Below, in pieces: positions 23,530 to 35,267 of a stretch of DNA of 64,000 bases (positions are counted from its first letter, which is position 1; each line of letters opens with the position of its first letter). Position numbers and translations under genes: made by a program. The notes beneath the pieces were generated by a model, which saw only the letters and a program-made list of their open reading frames with translations, ran no database searches and had not been told where the DNA came from. Location of the stretch: NCBI GenBank assembly GCA_036346375.1, contig CM070508.1, forward strand, positions 21,830,852-21,894,851, read 5' to 3'. This DNA is from Guadua angustifolia. Lineage: Eukaryota > Streptophyta > Magnoliopsida > Poales > Poaceae.

Positions 23530-25680
23530 TTAGACAGTCTTGCTTGTTGAAGATAATAGCAACATCTGACAACCTGAGGTACTCAGGTCTTCCTGTGCAA
23601 GTGTCAATATTGTTGACCTCTCTACAAGTAGTTTTGAATTGCTTTTTTGATGCGTATGCAGATGATCCTCTGAATATGACATTGACGTGATTGTCTGGTT
23701 TCTAATAACCCATGTCTTTGTCACCATTTGCATCCTTACCACTTTGTCCTTCTAGTAATGTCGGCATAGGATCCTTGTTAGAGTAGAAATCATTGACGCA
23801 CCTCTTGCAAGTATGGCAATTTCATAGGTCATGTCCGATTGCTTTATGGAATGGACACCAGCGACCATTTCCACTGGTTGCACTAGAATTTTTGGAAGTG
23901 AGATTGGTCATCCTGTCAACCAGTTTTTTCTTCCAAGGGGCCTTACCTTTGGCGTATGCAGGATATTCTGAAATGCCTGCAACCTCTCTTCAAGCATTCT
24001 TTTGCTCTTTTTGTTATTCTTTCCCTTACGGTCTTCAGATTTAGATGTCTTCTTGAACTTTTTGTCTTCTAACTCCGGTAGACAAGGTTGTAGCAATGTA
24101 TAGCCCTTATTGACCATACAGTTCCACTTGATGGCCTTATGTGCGTTCGAATACCGATCTAATATATCAAATAACTCTGATATGGAAGAGGGTGAGATGG
24201 ATGTTGAGGTCTTCTGTAAAATGTTTATAGCATACAGCCTGCCTAAATGCACAAATTATAGAGTCATCAGAAATATTTAGGATTGTATTATGAACTTCTG
24301 CAAAACTCTTAATAAACTGACATAAATTTTTGTTAGAAGTTTCACAAAGATGAAGTAAGTCATCTTCTTTACCTGGCTAGGTATAACAACTTTTAAAATT
24401 ATTTAAAATTGCATGGTACAAGTTTTTCCAACTGAAAATAGAACCTTTCGACTGATTAAACAACCAAGTTCTTGCAAATCTTTTAAAATAGTAGGGATGC
24501 AACTGGCCATTACCTTCTCATCACCTCCAGTAGTCTGGATGGCGGTAGTATAAACTTGTAAAAATTTTAATAGATTTTGAGTTCCATAGAAACTTTCCAA
24601 GTAGCATCTTGAAACCCTAGGGAATAGGCTTTGCATCTATATAGAGTCCCAAATTTGTACACACATTTGGAACATTTTTCATATATTTTGGAGAACAAGG
24701 TCATCGTCAATCACGAACAGGAACTTCACCTAGGGTAAGACGTTCAAAGACTCTCCTCCATCATTGTCCATTTCTTTGTTGGTAATTGGTGTCTTGCTGG
24801 CGTTGACCAGAAGAAGACTGTTCCATACGGGAATCAGTTGGAGATCTTGTGGATAAAGATGTAACCTGTACTTCATCAGCAGCCTTGTGTAAATCAGTGG
24901 CTAGGGGTTTAACAATTGTTGCATTGAGCATATTATGTCTTTTTGTTGGTTGGTTAAGAATTGCACTAGTAAAAATATGAATTCTTTCCAAGGGGTAGTT
25001 TCCTGGGAGATACTAGGAACCATATTCAAGTCTCTTACCATCGCCCTTAGCGATGGTGTAACTGGACGAACGTGTTGAGGACGTCCTCCCGAAGGGTTTG
25101 GTCTTCGGGATGATCCTGACTTGCTCCTGAAGTATGGCACTTTGTCTCCTCTACAGCCTTCTATTTTGCTGCCATAAGAAGTTCATGGTGTTCTTGAGCA
25201 GCATTTTCTGCCAATTCACGAGCTTCATTTTCTTCACATTTGTCTTGTTGTCCATCTGTCTCGCTGGTAACCACAAGAGCACTGAATCCAAAACAGATAG
25301 AGGGTGTTAATGCTCCATCTTCAATCTAAGATAGGGTATAATTTAAGACCTAGAAGATAATCCTCCGAGGTTGAACTTTCTAGAATGTTATTATTATCCT
25401 TGGAACTCTATGGGATGCACTTCATAGACATCTTCCTCCAAACCGCCAGCGGGAAGAGTATCATCCCTTTCGATTTCTCAAATGGTTGTACTTTTGCCTC
25501 GACCTCAGCCTGAATCTTTGCCAATTTTTCTTTGGAAACATATTCAGAATAGAAATCATACTTAGTACATTTTTCTTTGGTAAAATAATCATTTTCACCG
25601 AGATCAGTATAGTCGGCGAGGTCGAACCAGTTTTCTTAATCCATCGATCATCGGAGACCCTCCTTCTAGTGCCAAGCGGC
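23530..25680 (-). pseudogene. gag relic of old gypsy element
   Basis: Scattered minus frames (23530-23742, 23908-24252, 24403-24636, 24761-25140) cover a decayed gag: Lys-rich segment after the core (about 23990-24060), gag core (24120-24640) and N-terminal half. A Glu/Ala-rich coiled coil near 25150-25260 matches the N-terminal coiled coil of the left gypsy gag. There are too many stops for any product. Confidence 0.7.
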
Positions 25681-25689
25681 GGCTCCTAG

Positions 25690-26098
25690 TAAACAAGATG
25701 ATGAAAATGATATATGGGGATTGCTTCTTTATTAGCCAAGCGGCACAATAGAGTACACAGATTACAGAATTTGTGAGCCTAAAAACCTTATTACAATTGC
25801 AATACTAATTGCCTCGAATCTCTTCTTTTTTATCCTACGGATAGACTCCCTATTTATGTTGGATGACGAGGCGACAGTTGTTCTTCAGAGAGGTGTCTTT
25901 CCACTAAAGGGTGCCTTTTCAGCGATAACTTCCAAATAGTTGCGCGTATTTGTCAGACAACTGTTCACACGGATACATGTGTGGGTATAACTGCTTGTGC
26001 CCGACCAGCGAGGACGACCAGTGTGAAGCAAAGTTATTGACCAACTTAACTAAACTGGTCGAAAATTTAACCATTCGAATGAGGGTGGACTTTGTTCC
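25690..26098 (-). repeat. Probable 5' LTR of old gypsy element (edges uncertain)
   Basis: Lies upstream of gag in element orientation. The minus strand has a TATA-like CATAAATAGGGAG (about 25848-25861) and a TGGAACAAAGTCC start at about 26098. On the gag side a PBS-like block TTGGCACTAGAAGGAGGG is at about 25657-25674. The internal LTR edge and a matching 3' LTR could not be fixed. Confidence 0.45.
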
Positions 26099-26777
26099 AT
26101 ATCATAGGCTTTATATGTTGTAGGTCTATTAATAAAGTATAGTCACAAATAATTGAGAGACTAAATATACAATAGACTTTTAATCCTTACCATTGTGTTA
26201 GATTACTTGTTGTTGCCGCTTCCTAGCATTGCACGTAAAAAGGTAGAACCACAAATTGTACTACTAGGATTGTCCTAATGATTGCATTTCTATAAGATCA
26301 ATCTGATCATATCATAACCCTTTGTTTTCCAAAGGAGAAAAATTGATCCCACCAAATCTCGTACTATCATAACAATTGGCTATCAATTCGACGATAAGGG
26401 ACGCTGTACCAGGATGTGGACGCCATAAACAACACTCAACAACTCCGAGAGCTCCTGAAAAAGAAACTATTTATTATCTTTCCCATCTTAAATTATACAG
26501 GAGTTTCGTACAAAATTTCAAGGAATCGTACAATATATTGTGGGCTAGACATATAATTGTGATACTGCAAGGATGGCTTGCATGAAAATCCTGAAGAAAC
26601 TGAGGTTGGGGGAACTCTATACAGCAAAAGACAGGCCAGCTCAGAAAGAATCCTCGAATTAACAGGGTAGCTCCGGACAGCTTGGGCAAAACAATCGTTG
26701 ATCTCTCCAGCTCAGATACATCTGCCTTACCCCAAGAGATGTGATATATGCAGCTGAGAACCCATTAACCCAAGCCA
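26099..26777. other. Downstream flank and likely 3' UTR of the kinase gene
   Basis: No coding signal. On the minus strand an AATAAA lies at about 26468-26473, some 300 bp past the kinase stop codon, and may be its poly(A) signal. The rest (26099-26460) is AT-rich with no feature I can support. Confidence 0.5.
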
Positions 26778-29700
26778 TCATCTGCTGCCCGACAAGTTGC
26801 TTCCCTGCAGCGGGCTCACGTAGATGACGTGCTGCACGGGCCTCAGCGGCGTGGAGGAGCAGGACATGACGGGGCTCTTCACGATGGGCATCAGGGACTG
26901 CACCACGTCCGTCATCAGCGGCCGGTACTCTACCTTGGTCTGTATGCACATCGCGGCGATGGCGGCAACCTGTGCAGATAGGTATTTATGAAAAGCTCGA
27001 TCAGCTAGCTGTAGAGTTGCAGAGCATCTAAAGGTATGAAAAAACTTCATGGCAAATTAGGAGGGAGACCTGAATTAGATCTTTCATGACGAACTGTCCT
27101 TTCAGGACCGGGTCCACCATCTGCACGAGCTTCTCGCGGTGTGTAAGCCGTGGAAGCGCCTGGTCGATATGATGGACGTACAAGATGGAAGAGAAGTTAT
27201 TTCCTCGCTATGAGAAAACATTACATGGCATGCATAGATACGAGAAATTTCACATGTATTGAATCCCAAGAGGGATAGCTTGGTGAGCCCATGTGCGCAT
27301 GATTACTGAGTGTGCGAGTCCTAGTTAGACAAATCACATGAGCAGCAATGCACCACTGACCCATGAGACCAGGACGTGCTGTCCTGGCGGCCGCTGCGTG
27401 TCGACCGGTACCCGGCCGGTCAACAGCTCGAGGAGCACCACCCCGTAGCTGTACACGTCCGACTTGGTCGTCAGCTTGCCCGTCGACGCGTACCTGCGCG
27501 ATTGTTAGCAGTCGGCGCCTGTAAGTAACGAAGGGCCGGGTACGCGCACGAGACGCCCGTACGAGGCGCGCGCGCGTGTGATGTGTATGCAATGATGTAC
27601 GTACTCCGGGGCGAGGTAGCCGGTGGTACCGAGGACGCGGGTGACGACCTGGCCGTTGGCCTTGTTGGAACCGATCTTGGCCATGCCGAAGTCGCAGACG
27701 CGGGCGCGGTAGTTGTGGTCCAGCAGGATGTTGCTGCACTTGAAGTCGCGGTGGATCACGGCGGGGGTGCTGTGCTCGTGCAGGAACTCCAGCGCGCGAG
27801 CGCAGTCCAGCGCGATGCTCAGCCGCGTGTGCCAGTCCAGCGGCGCCTGCGGCGGGTGGAGGTGGCTCTTGAGGCTGCCGTTGGGCATGAGCTCGGAGAC
27901 CAGCAACCGGTGGCTCTGGTCGGCGCAATATCCCAGCAGCCCCACCAGGTACGGCGAGTGCATCCTGCTCAACAGGTCGACCTGCAATGCAGTCCGTCGT
28001 TTGCTTGGATTTCTTGCAGAAAGTAAAAACGTACGTGCTACTGCAACTGTGATTAATTAGAGCAATGCGGTCATATTAATTGGAGCAGTTTTGTCTCACC
28101 AAATTCGGACCTACAGTGCCTTCGCCGAGTGAAGATCACCGGTTCGCAGGTACAAAAGGGGATGAGTGCTACGTGTGGGAAAAATGCAATCGAAGCAACA
28201 CACCGACAAGACGACCAACGAACATGTGGCTGCCGTCCTCCAGCCTCACTGGCTGGCGCAGAGGCACAGGGGATTCATCTTGAATGGTGTAAAGTGAACA
28301 GGTAGTGCTTCGTACAAGAGAGTTAAGAGCAATTGATCACTCGGTATTACTAACACTAATCGACCTAGCGTACTTGTACAGTGAGGGGTCGCATCCATCC
28401 GTCCTTGAAGGAACATCCGTACATAAGCACACTTTGTCACTTGTGACCCTTTGTTTTGCACAAAAAAAATGGTAAAGTATCAGGTACTGCATGTCAACAG
28501 ACAGCAGCCAACCCGCCTGAAGGCCTTTTCCCAAAACTTTTTTTTTAATTGGCTCCTATCAAATAAATTTATAAAAATAACATCTTTTCAAAAAAGCGGA
28601 AGGGACGGCAGGCCGTACTCATGGAGCTCAACTACTGGCTGCTATTGAGCAACAGAAGCAAGTAGGGCTGCTATCGAGCATCAAGAGCTTGGTAGAATGG
28701 TAGGAGACCCGCCGGTTGTGGGGCCAAGCGCGCGAGCTTCTTCCAAGTTGGGGGGAGAGTGATACCAAGGTGGGTCTAACATTGCTTTTGTGATCGGCCG
28801 GCCTACTATAGGCTTAGAAAGCTATCGAGCTCCACACGTCTTCTACGGTCGGAGAGAGAATTATTTTTACAAATTTATTTTAAAAAAGATTAGATTTTAA
28901 AACAAAAAGTTTCGTGAGAGCTAGAAAAGTTAAGGAATCCGGTTTTATTGCTGTTTGAGATAATGGCCCAGGCTAGGCAATTAAACGCATGGACCTCTGC
29001 AGGTGTCAGGCTCTTAAATGGTGTGGATCGGAGATTTTTTTTAGTCATGAACTGGCCAGGCAGGCAGGGCCAGCCCACCCGCATCCCATGGATGAACTCT
29101 GCAGGTCAATTCTACCTGGTGCAAATGTCTGGTGCCAGAACCAGATCCAGCTCCACCATTTTTAGAACATCAGCTATTTAACGTAAAAACGCTACTACAT
29201 ACATTCAAGTATGCAGTATAGTACTCAACTGCATAGGTCCGTGAACCCAATACTTGAAAGTCTAGGATGCCTGCGAAAACTAAACAATAGGGAATATACC
29301 ATCAGGCTCCTAGCTTACGTAAACAGTGATAGAAATGCCCAATTGCCTGCTAGAAATCTACTCCTTTTATCCAAGTTTATAAGACGTATTTTATCATAGC
29401 ATATAGCCTAAGAAGATATTAAAAATGACTATATTGCCCTAATTATTATCATTAATTAAGCACTATATGCAATACATATATGTAGAGAATATGAAGTAAA
29501 AGTGAATATTTATTAGGGACATAGAGGAAACTCCATATTAATTTTGCATTGGAATATGAAATACATCCCATATTCATGGACAAAACTGTTCAAAAAATAT
29601 GCTTTATAAACTTGAATGGAGGAAGTAAGATTGATATCCGTCCAAAAAAGGGTTGACCAATGACACTACTAGACTACAAAGGATTGTCCCATCCGGATTT

Positions 29701-32700
29701 TTAGGAGATAGTCACAATTTAGCAGGCCAGAACTAGCTGGGTTGTCGGTTATGCACCGGCACCCTCAAAATTTGTGAAAATTCTAGATATACCATTGTTA
29801 GTAGAGATTACAATGTGTTCGAACTTCAATGCAGTTTGATAATACGTAAATGACTTAGATAGTAATTACATTCCATGTCTCATGGTTACTAACTTTTTTC
29901 TTAACTTAGCTACCAATCATGTGGTAACATATAATTGAAAGATAGTATTTTTGTTCTTTTATCACTAATACAATCTTTTTTGTCTTGCAACTAAAAAACT
30001 GAGTCTTTGAATTTTCATTCATTTATGTTGTTGTGAACATCATGATGAGTGCATTAAATCAAGACCAAAATTAGGTATTTTATATGAAAATTCATACTAT
30101 ATGACCATCAATACTTGCATTCTAAGCATCAATATAATAAAAGATGGTTTATGTTTTTTTCCCTAGAATAATAGGATACCACCGAGCAATTATATATTTA
30201 TAATAATTTATTTATCAAGGTTACAATTTGTTATCACTTTATAAATACGTGATAAATATTTTGGCTTCATATAAACTTTTGCATAATATATAAACAGTTA
30301 TACCAAGATTTAAAACTAATGCATTGTTATCAGTGAGTACTGTTAACAACAACAGCTTATATAATTGTTATTTGTGTAATACTATATTGATAAGCGTTAA
30401 TAGTGCACCACCAAACTAAAGTTTCTGATTCCGCCACTCCAACATAGGTCATAGGCTCGTGATGCTTGTCTTCTATGAAGCTAATCGTTCGTTCATTTGT
30501 AGCATAAGCGAGTCAGGAGAAGCTACGAACGCTCTGTTTGCAGCACATACTACTCGACATAGGAAAAAGATCCAATGTGTTACTATAGCAGCCATGATCC
30601 GGATCATTTGTTGACATGATCGGATAGCACAAAGGACTATTTAAGTTGCGGTCCTCACATGAACTGCAAAGTAACCTTATCGCTCAACTTGATATACCTA
30701 ACTAGATAGCCGAACGTTGTACCATGTGTGTGATATATTGCAAATTACAGACCTCAAAGTAGTTAAATATTTTTCTCTCACCTAATATATATATCATGTG
30801 AGGGATGCTATAGATACTATATGATACCATAGAATTTTTTTCCGACTGAGAGCGTCGATCGGCGCGGGTCACGCCTCCCCCTCCCCACGCAACGAACTAC
30901 CGCACAGGGTTCCAAATTTTGGCGAATTTCAGCAAATTTTCGCCGAAATTTGGGATTTCAGGCTTCTACGAAATCTAAACTACCAGCCAAATAAAAAATT
31001 AAAAAAATTGAAATTGCTACAGTAATTTCTTTTTTCACCGGAATTTGAACTTTTAGGGCCGGATTTGACTGAATTTGGTCCAATAACCCATAAGAAAGTG
31101 ATCTTCTATGAAAATTTGTTGAAAAAATGTATTTTTGAGACATTTTAAAATTTTGGCAGAAACACTGTTAGATTTTTATAAAATTGTACAAGCTTTAAAA
31201 TGAGCTTAAAATGTTATGATACTATCTTGAGTAGTGTAGAATCATATAGAAAAAATTTTTGAATAATTGAAGTTCATTTGTTATCTTTAAAAAATCAAAA
31301 ACAGAATAAACATAATTGGGAGAGTTATCTTGTCAGAAATTTATAAATTTTTTCGAGTGTGATCATGATCTAAAATTTTTATGAGAGATTAAGAATTGCC
31401 TCAGTACCATTATATAAAATTTTCAAAAAAATTTAACTTTTTTTGTTTTCACAATCAAATCTATGTAAACACTGAATTTCATTTGTTATATTATATTTCA
31501 AAAATCAAAATGAGAAAGAACATAAATGGTACTGTGCCTTGTAAGAATTTTATAAATTCACTGAAGGGTGATCATGATTTAAGATTTTATAAGATATTAA
31601 GCATTTCCTTATCAACCTTTTGAAAATTTTAAAAAAAATTAAACCTTTTTTTATTGCTAAAGCAAATCTATGTATTAACCATCGGGCTTTTATCAGGACG
31701 TAGCACTGTCAGAATTTTTAAAAATTATTTAAGTATGATCGTTTATATAACCATTAATGCTACATCAAGACCATCCAACAAAATTTTCAAAATTTTATAA
31801 CATGGTTTGGACAATTTTGCATTTCATTCAAATTTGCCGATAAGCCTTTTAACAGGACAGTAGCACTGTTCGAATTTTTAAAAATTCATGACATTTGATA
31901 ATCATCTAAAAAATTTATGAGAATATTATAGGTGTGTCAAGACCATCCAAAAAAATTTCAAAATTTTATAACCTCATTTGTTCTAATTTTCATTCGGTTC
32001 AAACTTGTCGGTTAGCCTTTTAACAGGACAGTAGTAATATTTAAATTTTTAAAAATTCATGCATTTGATAATCACCTAAAAATTTAATGAGAACATCTCT
32101 AATGTGTCAGTAACCTTCAAAAAAACTTTAAAATTTTTTTGACATCGTTTGAACCATTTTTCGATCAGTTGAAATCTACCAAAATTTTAGGAATTTTGGT
32201 TATAAAAATCCGGATTTGAATTTTAACCCGATTTCGTTCGAAATAACGAGATTTCAATCAAAGGCGAAATTTTATACAAAACGAAATTTAAAATCCTGCT
32301 ACCGCGAGCGCGCGCAGTGAAGCGCTGTGTCACAGCGCGGGAGAGAGCAGCAACCTTTTCCCGTGCCGCGGCAAGTTGCGCAAGATCCGCCAAGCTCGGC
32401 ACCGCTATACCTCGCGCGCGCCCCGCAACAAACCAACCATATGCCATGCGCCTCGGCTCGCGCGTCCCTCTCATTCCCCCAACTAAAGACAACACCAACA
32501 GTCTGTCACAGACGCCTAGACCCAGAGGCACCCACAGTCGCGCACTAGCGTCCAGTGACGGACGCTGAATGAAGCAACCGGGCAGGCAAGTAAGCAGGAA
32601 GGCAGGCGCAGTTAATTGCCTTCCCGGTTACGTACGCACGCCACAACCTCCCCTGTCCATCCATCCCTGGCGCGCGGCAACAGCGGCAACTACCACTCGA

Positions 32701-33570
32701 ACTACTCGCTCGCTGCAGCTCGTTGCGGCTACAGCTAAGGGTTGGTAGGGGAAGCAAAAGCGACGGCCGTACGGGGTACGAGCACATGGACAAGGCGTGA
32801 GTTGATGGGCAACATGTATGTAATGCGCTTGCCAAGTTGCTGGTTGCTCACCTCGATGCGGAACTCGCGCTCGCCCTGGCGCCGGTGGTCCAGCTGCAGC
32901 CGCTTGATGGCGGCCGGGGTGCCGTCGCCGAGCCGGCCGCGGAAGACGACGCCGTACGCGCCCCGGCCCAGCACGTTGCCCTCACTGAACCCGTCCGTCG
33001 CGCGCTCCAGCTCCCGGTACGTGAACACCTGCGTGCCGCGGCTCCGAGGCTGCACCGAGAACCCGAGCCTCCCGCCGTACATGCACCCTGCCAGTGCCAC
33101 CGGAGCAGAAGCGAAAGTAATCAACAGCAATGGGACCGGGCATGATGACTTGATGAGCGAGCACGTGCGTTCTTGCGATATTATAGCTGCATTGGTTCGT
33201 TACCATGAACACACTTACCGGTGGCGGCGTAGCACCTGGCGTTTTGGTTGCCCCGGACGCTGCTGCTGCAGCTGGACGCGGGGGCGCCCGCCTTGTCGCC
33301 GTTGAAGCTGCCGCTCAAGTCCACCATCTTGGGCTTCGCCCGGCGGGTCAGCACCAGGATGACGGCCACCGCAACGAGCAGCACGAGGCCTGTCGCCAGC
33401 GCCGAAACAGGCAGTATGGTGAAGAGAGGGTTCGGACGGCCGCCGTTGTGGCGGCGGGGTGCCGGCAAGGGGGAGAACGCCCACGGCGCGAGCAGCGCGT
33501 CCGCGAAGTCGTCCGCGGCGAGAGGTGACGGGGCCGGCGGGGAGGGAGGGGAGGTCGACTCGTTTGCCAT
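26778..33570 (-). CDS. Receptor-like Ser/Thr protein kinase (RLK/Pelle), six exons, about 459 aa
   Basis: Exons (minus): 33570-33219, 33087-32852, 27981-27605, 27493-27361, 27159-27070, 26969-26778; all introns GT...AG and phases agree, giving 1380 nt with stop. The ATG at 33568-33570 has G at -3 and +4; no ATG lies upstream in frame. Exon 1: a short Pro/Ser-rich outer part and one membrane helix (about residues 52-73) followed by Arg-Arg-Ala-Lys. Exon 2: FTYRELERATDGFSEGN, Gly loop GRGAYG and AAIK lysine. Exon 3: HRD in VIHRDFKCSNILL, DFG in VCDFGMAK, and GYLAPE. Exon 4: KSDVYSYGVVLLELLTGR. Exons 5-6: C lobe with YRPLMTDVVQSL. All catalytic residues are present, so it is probably an active plasma-membrane kinase; ligand and pathway cannot be read from sequence. 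Confidence 0.93.
29361..29625. mobile_element. Stowaway (Tc1/mariner) MITE, 265 bp
   Basis: Termini CTCCTTTTATCCAAGTTTAT and the inverse ...ATAAACTTGAATGGAGGAAG form imperfect inverted repeats of about 25 bp, flanked by TA on both sides (29359-29360, 29626-29627). Size and CTCC start fit Stowaway. It is related to the split MITE at 50241-51275. Confidence 0.85.
30905..32298. mobile_element. Non-autonomous hAT-like element, 1394 bp, in the kinase intron
   Basis: Starts CAGGGTTCCAAATTTTGGCG; the other end, inverted, reads CAGGATTTTAAATTTCG. Flanks are CTACCGCA (30897-30904) and CTACCGCG (32299-32306), an 8-bp duplication with one mismatch. CAGGG termini and 8-bp duplications are hAT features. 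There is no transposase; the interior is AT-rich and repetitive (31140-32160). A relative lies at 48290-49030. Confidence 0.8.
31140..32160. repeat. Diverged tandem repeat, about 160-175 bp unit, inside the hAT element
   Basis: A block CCTTTTAACAGGACAGTAG...ATTTTTAAAAATT...GATAATCA...AGACCATCCAA...TTTCAAAATTTTATAAC recurs at about 31680, 31848 and 32018, with more diverged copies before 31680 (near 31140, 31320, 31510). Six copies are a rough count. Confidence 0.7.
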
Positions 33571-35262
33571 CTCGGGAATGGCCGGGTTGTAGGAGAGGGT
33601 GGTGGCGAGTTGAGCAATGAACAAGGATATAAGGAGGCGGAGAAGCGTACAAGAAGAGTGGAGTAGAAATTCTCTGAATCTACTGGAATGTAGCTGTTGT
33701 TTGATTTACTCCGTGCTCACATTCCCTGCGCAGTGTGCAACGTGCGCGCAGTGGAATGTAGTAACAGCAGCTGCTATCTAGAGTATCTTCAAGGAGTAAT
33801 TAACCAACTTGCAGAGTTGCAGTAGTTGCGTGTGCCGGCCTGGCAACACTGGCGTTGGCACCGTGCCGTCGATGTCACAAGTTAGTAGAATACGTACCCG
33901 ATTTTCGGCCCTCCCGTCGCTCGCATTGATCGCATCTTCGGACGGCTCGCTGGCTGTCAGGCGCAGGCAAAGGCCGGCTTCGTGTTGCGGTGGGTCAGTA
34001 CGGTATAGGTTTATTGAATCGCATGTTTAAATTGTGTTATCATGGTTTTATCGGTCACCGTGCCATACTAGGCCGACTCACTTTCGGTGAGTTTGGACAC
34101 GGTCTATTTGTGATTTGTGTCGGCTTCGTATCGTACTAAGGCATATTCGATCTATTTATACTATTACAATGAGGAAAAAAATTAGGATGTACATAGCTAA
34201 AACAATGAACAAAAATATTAAGGAAAAGAATTAAATTTTATTCATTCTTGAATAAGCATAGAATTACCGTCTCATTAAAAATCTTACACCCAGTATAAGG
34301 TATCATAGTGTGAAGTGGCTTGGTGCACGTGGTCGGTATCAGTGAGCATGTACTCTCCAGTCTCTATTCTCTACTTTTTAGCACCTCAATTATCTCTCTT
34401 TTCTCTACATGTGAGAACTGAAAAAGACGCTAGCCGTAGGACGAGCCACAATATGACGTAATGTCACGGTAGTGCACCCTTCTGCGTGCTATGCCTACTT
34501 CGGACCCATTGGATCTATTTCGTGCTATACCAGTCAAGTATGACCGATACAGACGTACCGTGCTATATATGTCATCCATCATGCCCAACTACGAGATCCG
34601 ACACAGTCCTGTTATTCGTGCTGTGCCAGCCAAACCCATATACATGTGTATCATACAGTGCCACGGACTAGCTCAAAATGCCCGATCCAATCCAGCGCAG
34701 GCACGCACACTGCCAGTTTGATATTGGTGCAGCTTGCAGCTGCTTCAACTTGGTAAAACTGCGGGCTTTGTCTTCTGAGTAGCAGCTAGAGTCGATCGGC
34801 CAGTAGATGCGACTGTATTACGGCAGATGATGACATGTACAAGTGGTGCGAGATGAGTTAATATAAACGAACGGCGTTTGCTTGGGAAAAGTCAACCGGG
34901 TGGGAAATCCGGGCGGCAACGCCGGCAAGGCGCCAAAAAGGACCGAACTCACATGCTACACGCTGATTTGCGGACATGCGGCCACCGTTCCCGGCTCGTG
35001 AGCGTCATTTGTTTGCGCGCACAAAGAAAGTCTTGTAGGAAAAACGGGAGTGGATCTATGAAAAAAAATATTGTTATCGTTAGAGCTATTATAAATTTGT
35101 AATTTGTAATAAGAGAATGATATGTTTATATACTAAATGAACCATATGTGTTGATATGGTGAGTGTCAGTGTTACTTACCCTGATCCATACACTGTAGAT
35201 CTGCCTCTGAAAATGATTGTCTAGGAAGTGTAGCCACCACCGAATAACTCAATCGTTCGTAG
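33571..35262. other. Upstream region of the kinase gene
   Basis: 5' flank of the minus-strand kinase gene. No clear TATA box at the usual distance, no other gene and no definable transposon. The first 150 bp contain CT/GA-rich sequence that could be 5' UTR. Parts of 33820-34720 contain GTGCCGTG/CACGG-type words common in decayed grass transposons, but no termini were found. Confidence 0.4.
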
Positions 35263-35267
35263 AAATA

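Larger units (their letters stand above)
21812..26098 (-). mobile_element. Old AT-rich gypsy element, right piece (RT, protease, gag, LTR region)
   Basis: Continues the element at 5500-7551. On the minus strand, gag (25680 to about 23530), protease (about 23410-23165), the RT N terminus (23137 on) and RT (to 21812) follow in normal gypsy order. At the left edge the reading frame passes from 21812 into 7551 without a shift once the solo LTR and one GTTTT are removed. Base composition is far more AT-rich than in the other two gypsy elements, consistent with age and deamination. Confidence 0.85.
27982..32851 (-). other. Intron 2 of the kinase gene (4870 bp), enlarged by transposons
   Basis: Donor GTGAGC follows the codon for Glu in EFRIE; acceptor ...TTGCAG precedes GTCGACCTG. 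The other four introns are 131, 111, 201 and 100 bp. The intron holds a Stowaway MITE (29361-29625) and a hAT element (30905-32298). The remaining sequence (27990-29350, 29630-30890, 32310-32850) shows no other element I can define; 29630-30890 is AT-rich, 32310-32850 GC-rich. Confidence 0.88.

Noticed and set aside
32742..33592. Plus-strand frames up to 187 codons opposite kinase exons 1 and 2
   Set aside because: GC-rich exons of grasses stay open on the opposite strand; the minus strand has kinase motifs and matching splice sites.
33571..33624. Upstream in-frame extension of the kinase by 18 codons
   Set aside because: Its first codon is TTG, not ATG; the ATG at 33568-33570 has a good context.
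33820..34720. Possible transposon upstream of the kinase (GTGCCGTG words)
   Set aside because: No matching ends or duplication; left as unassigned flank.
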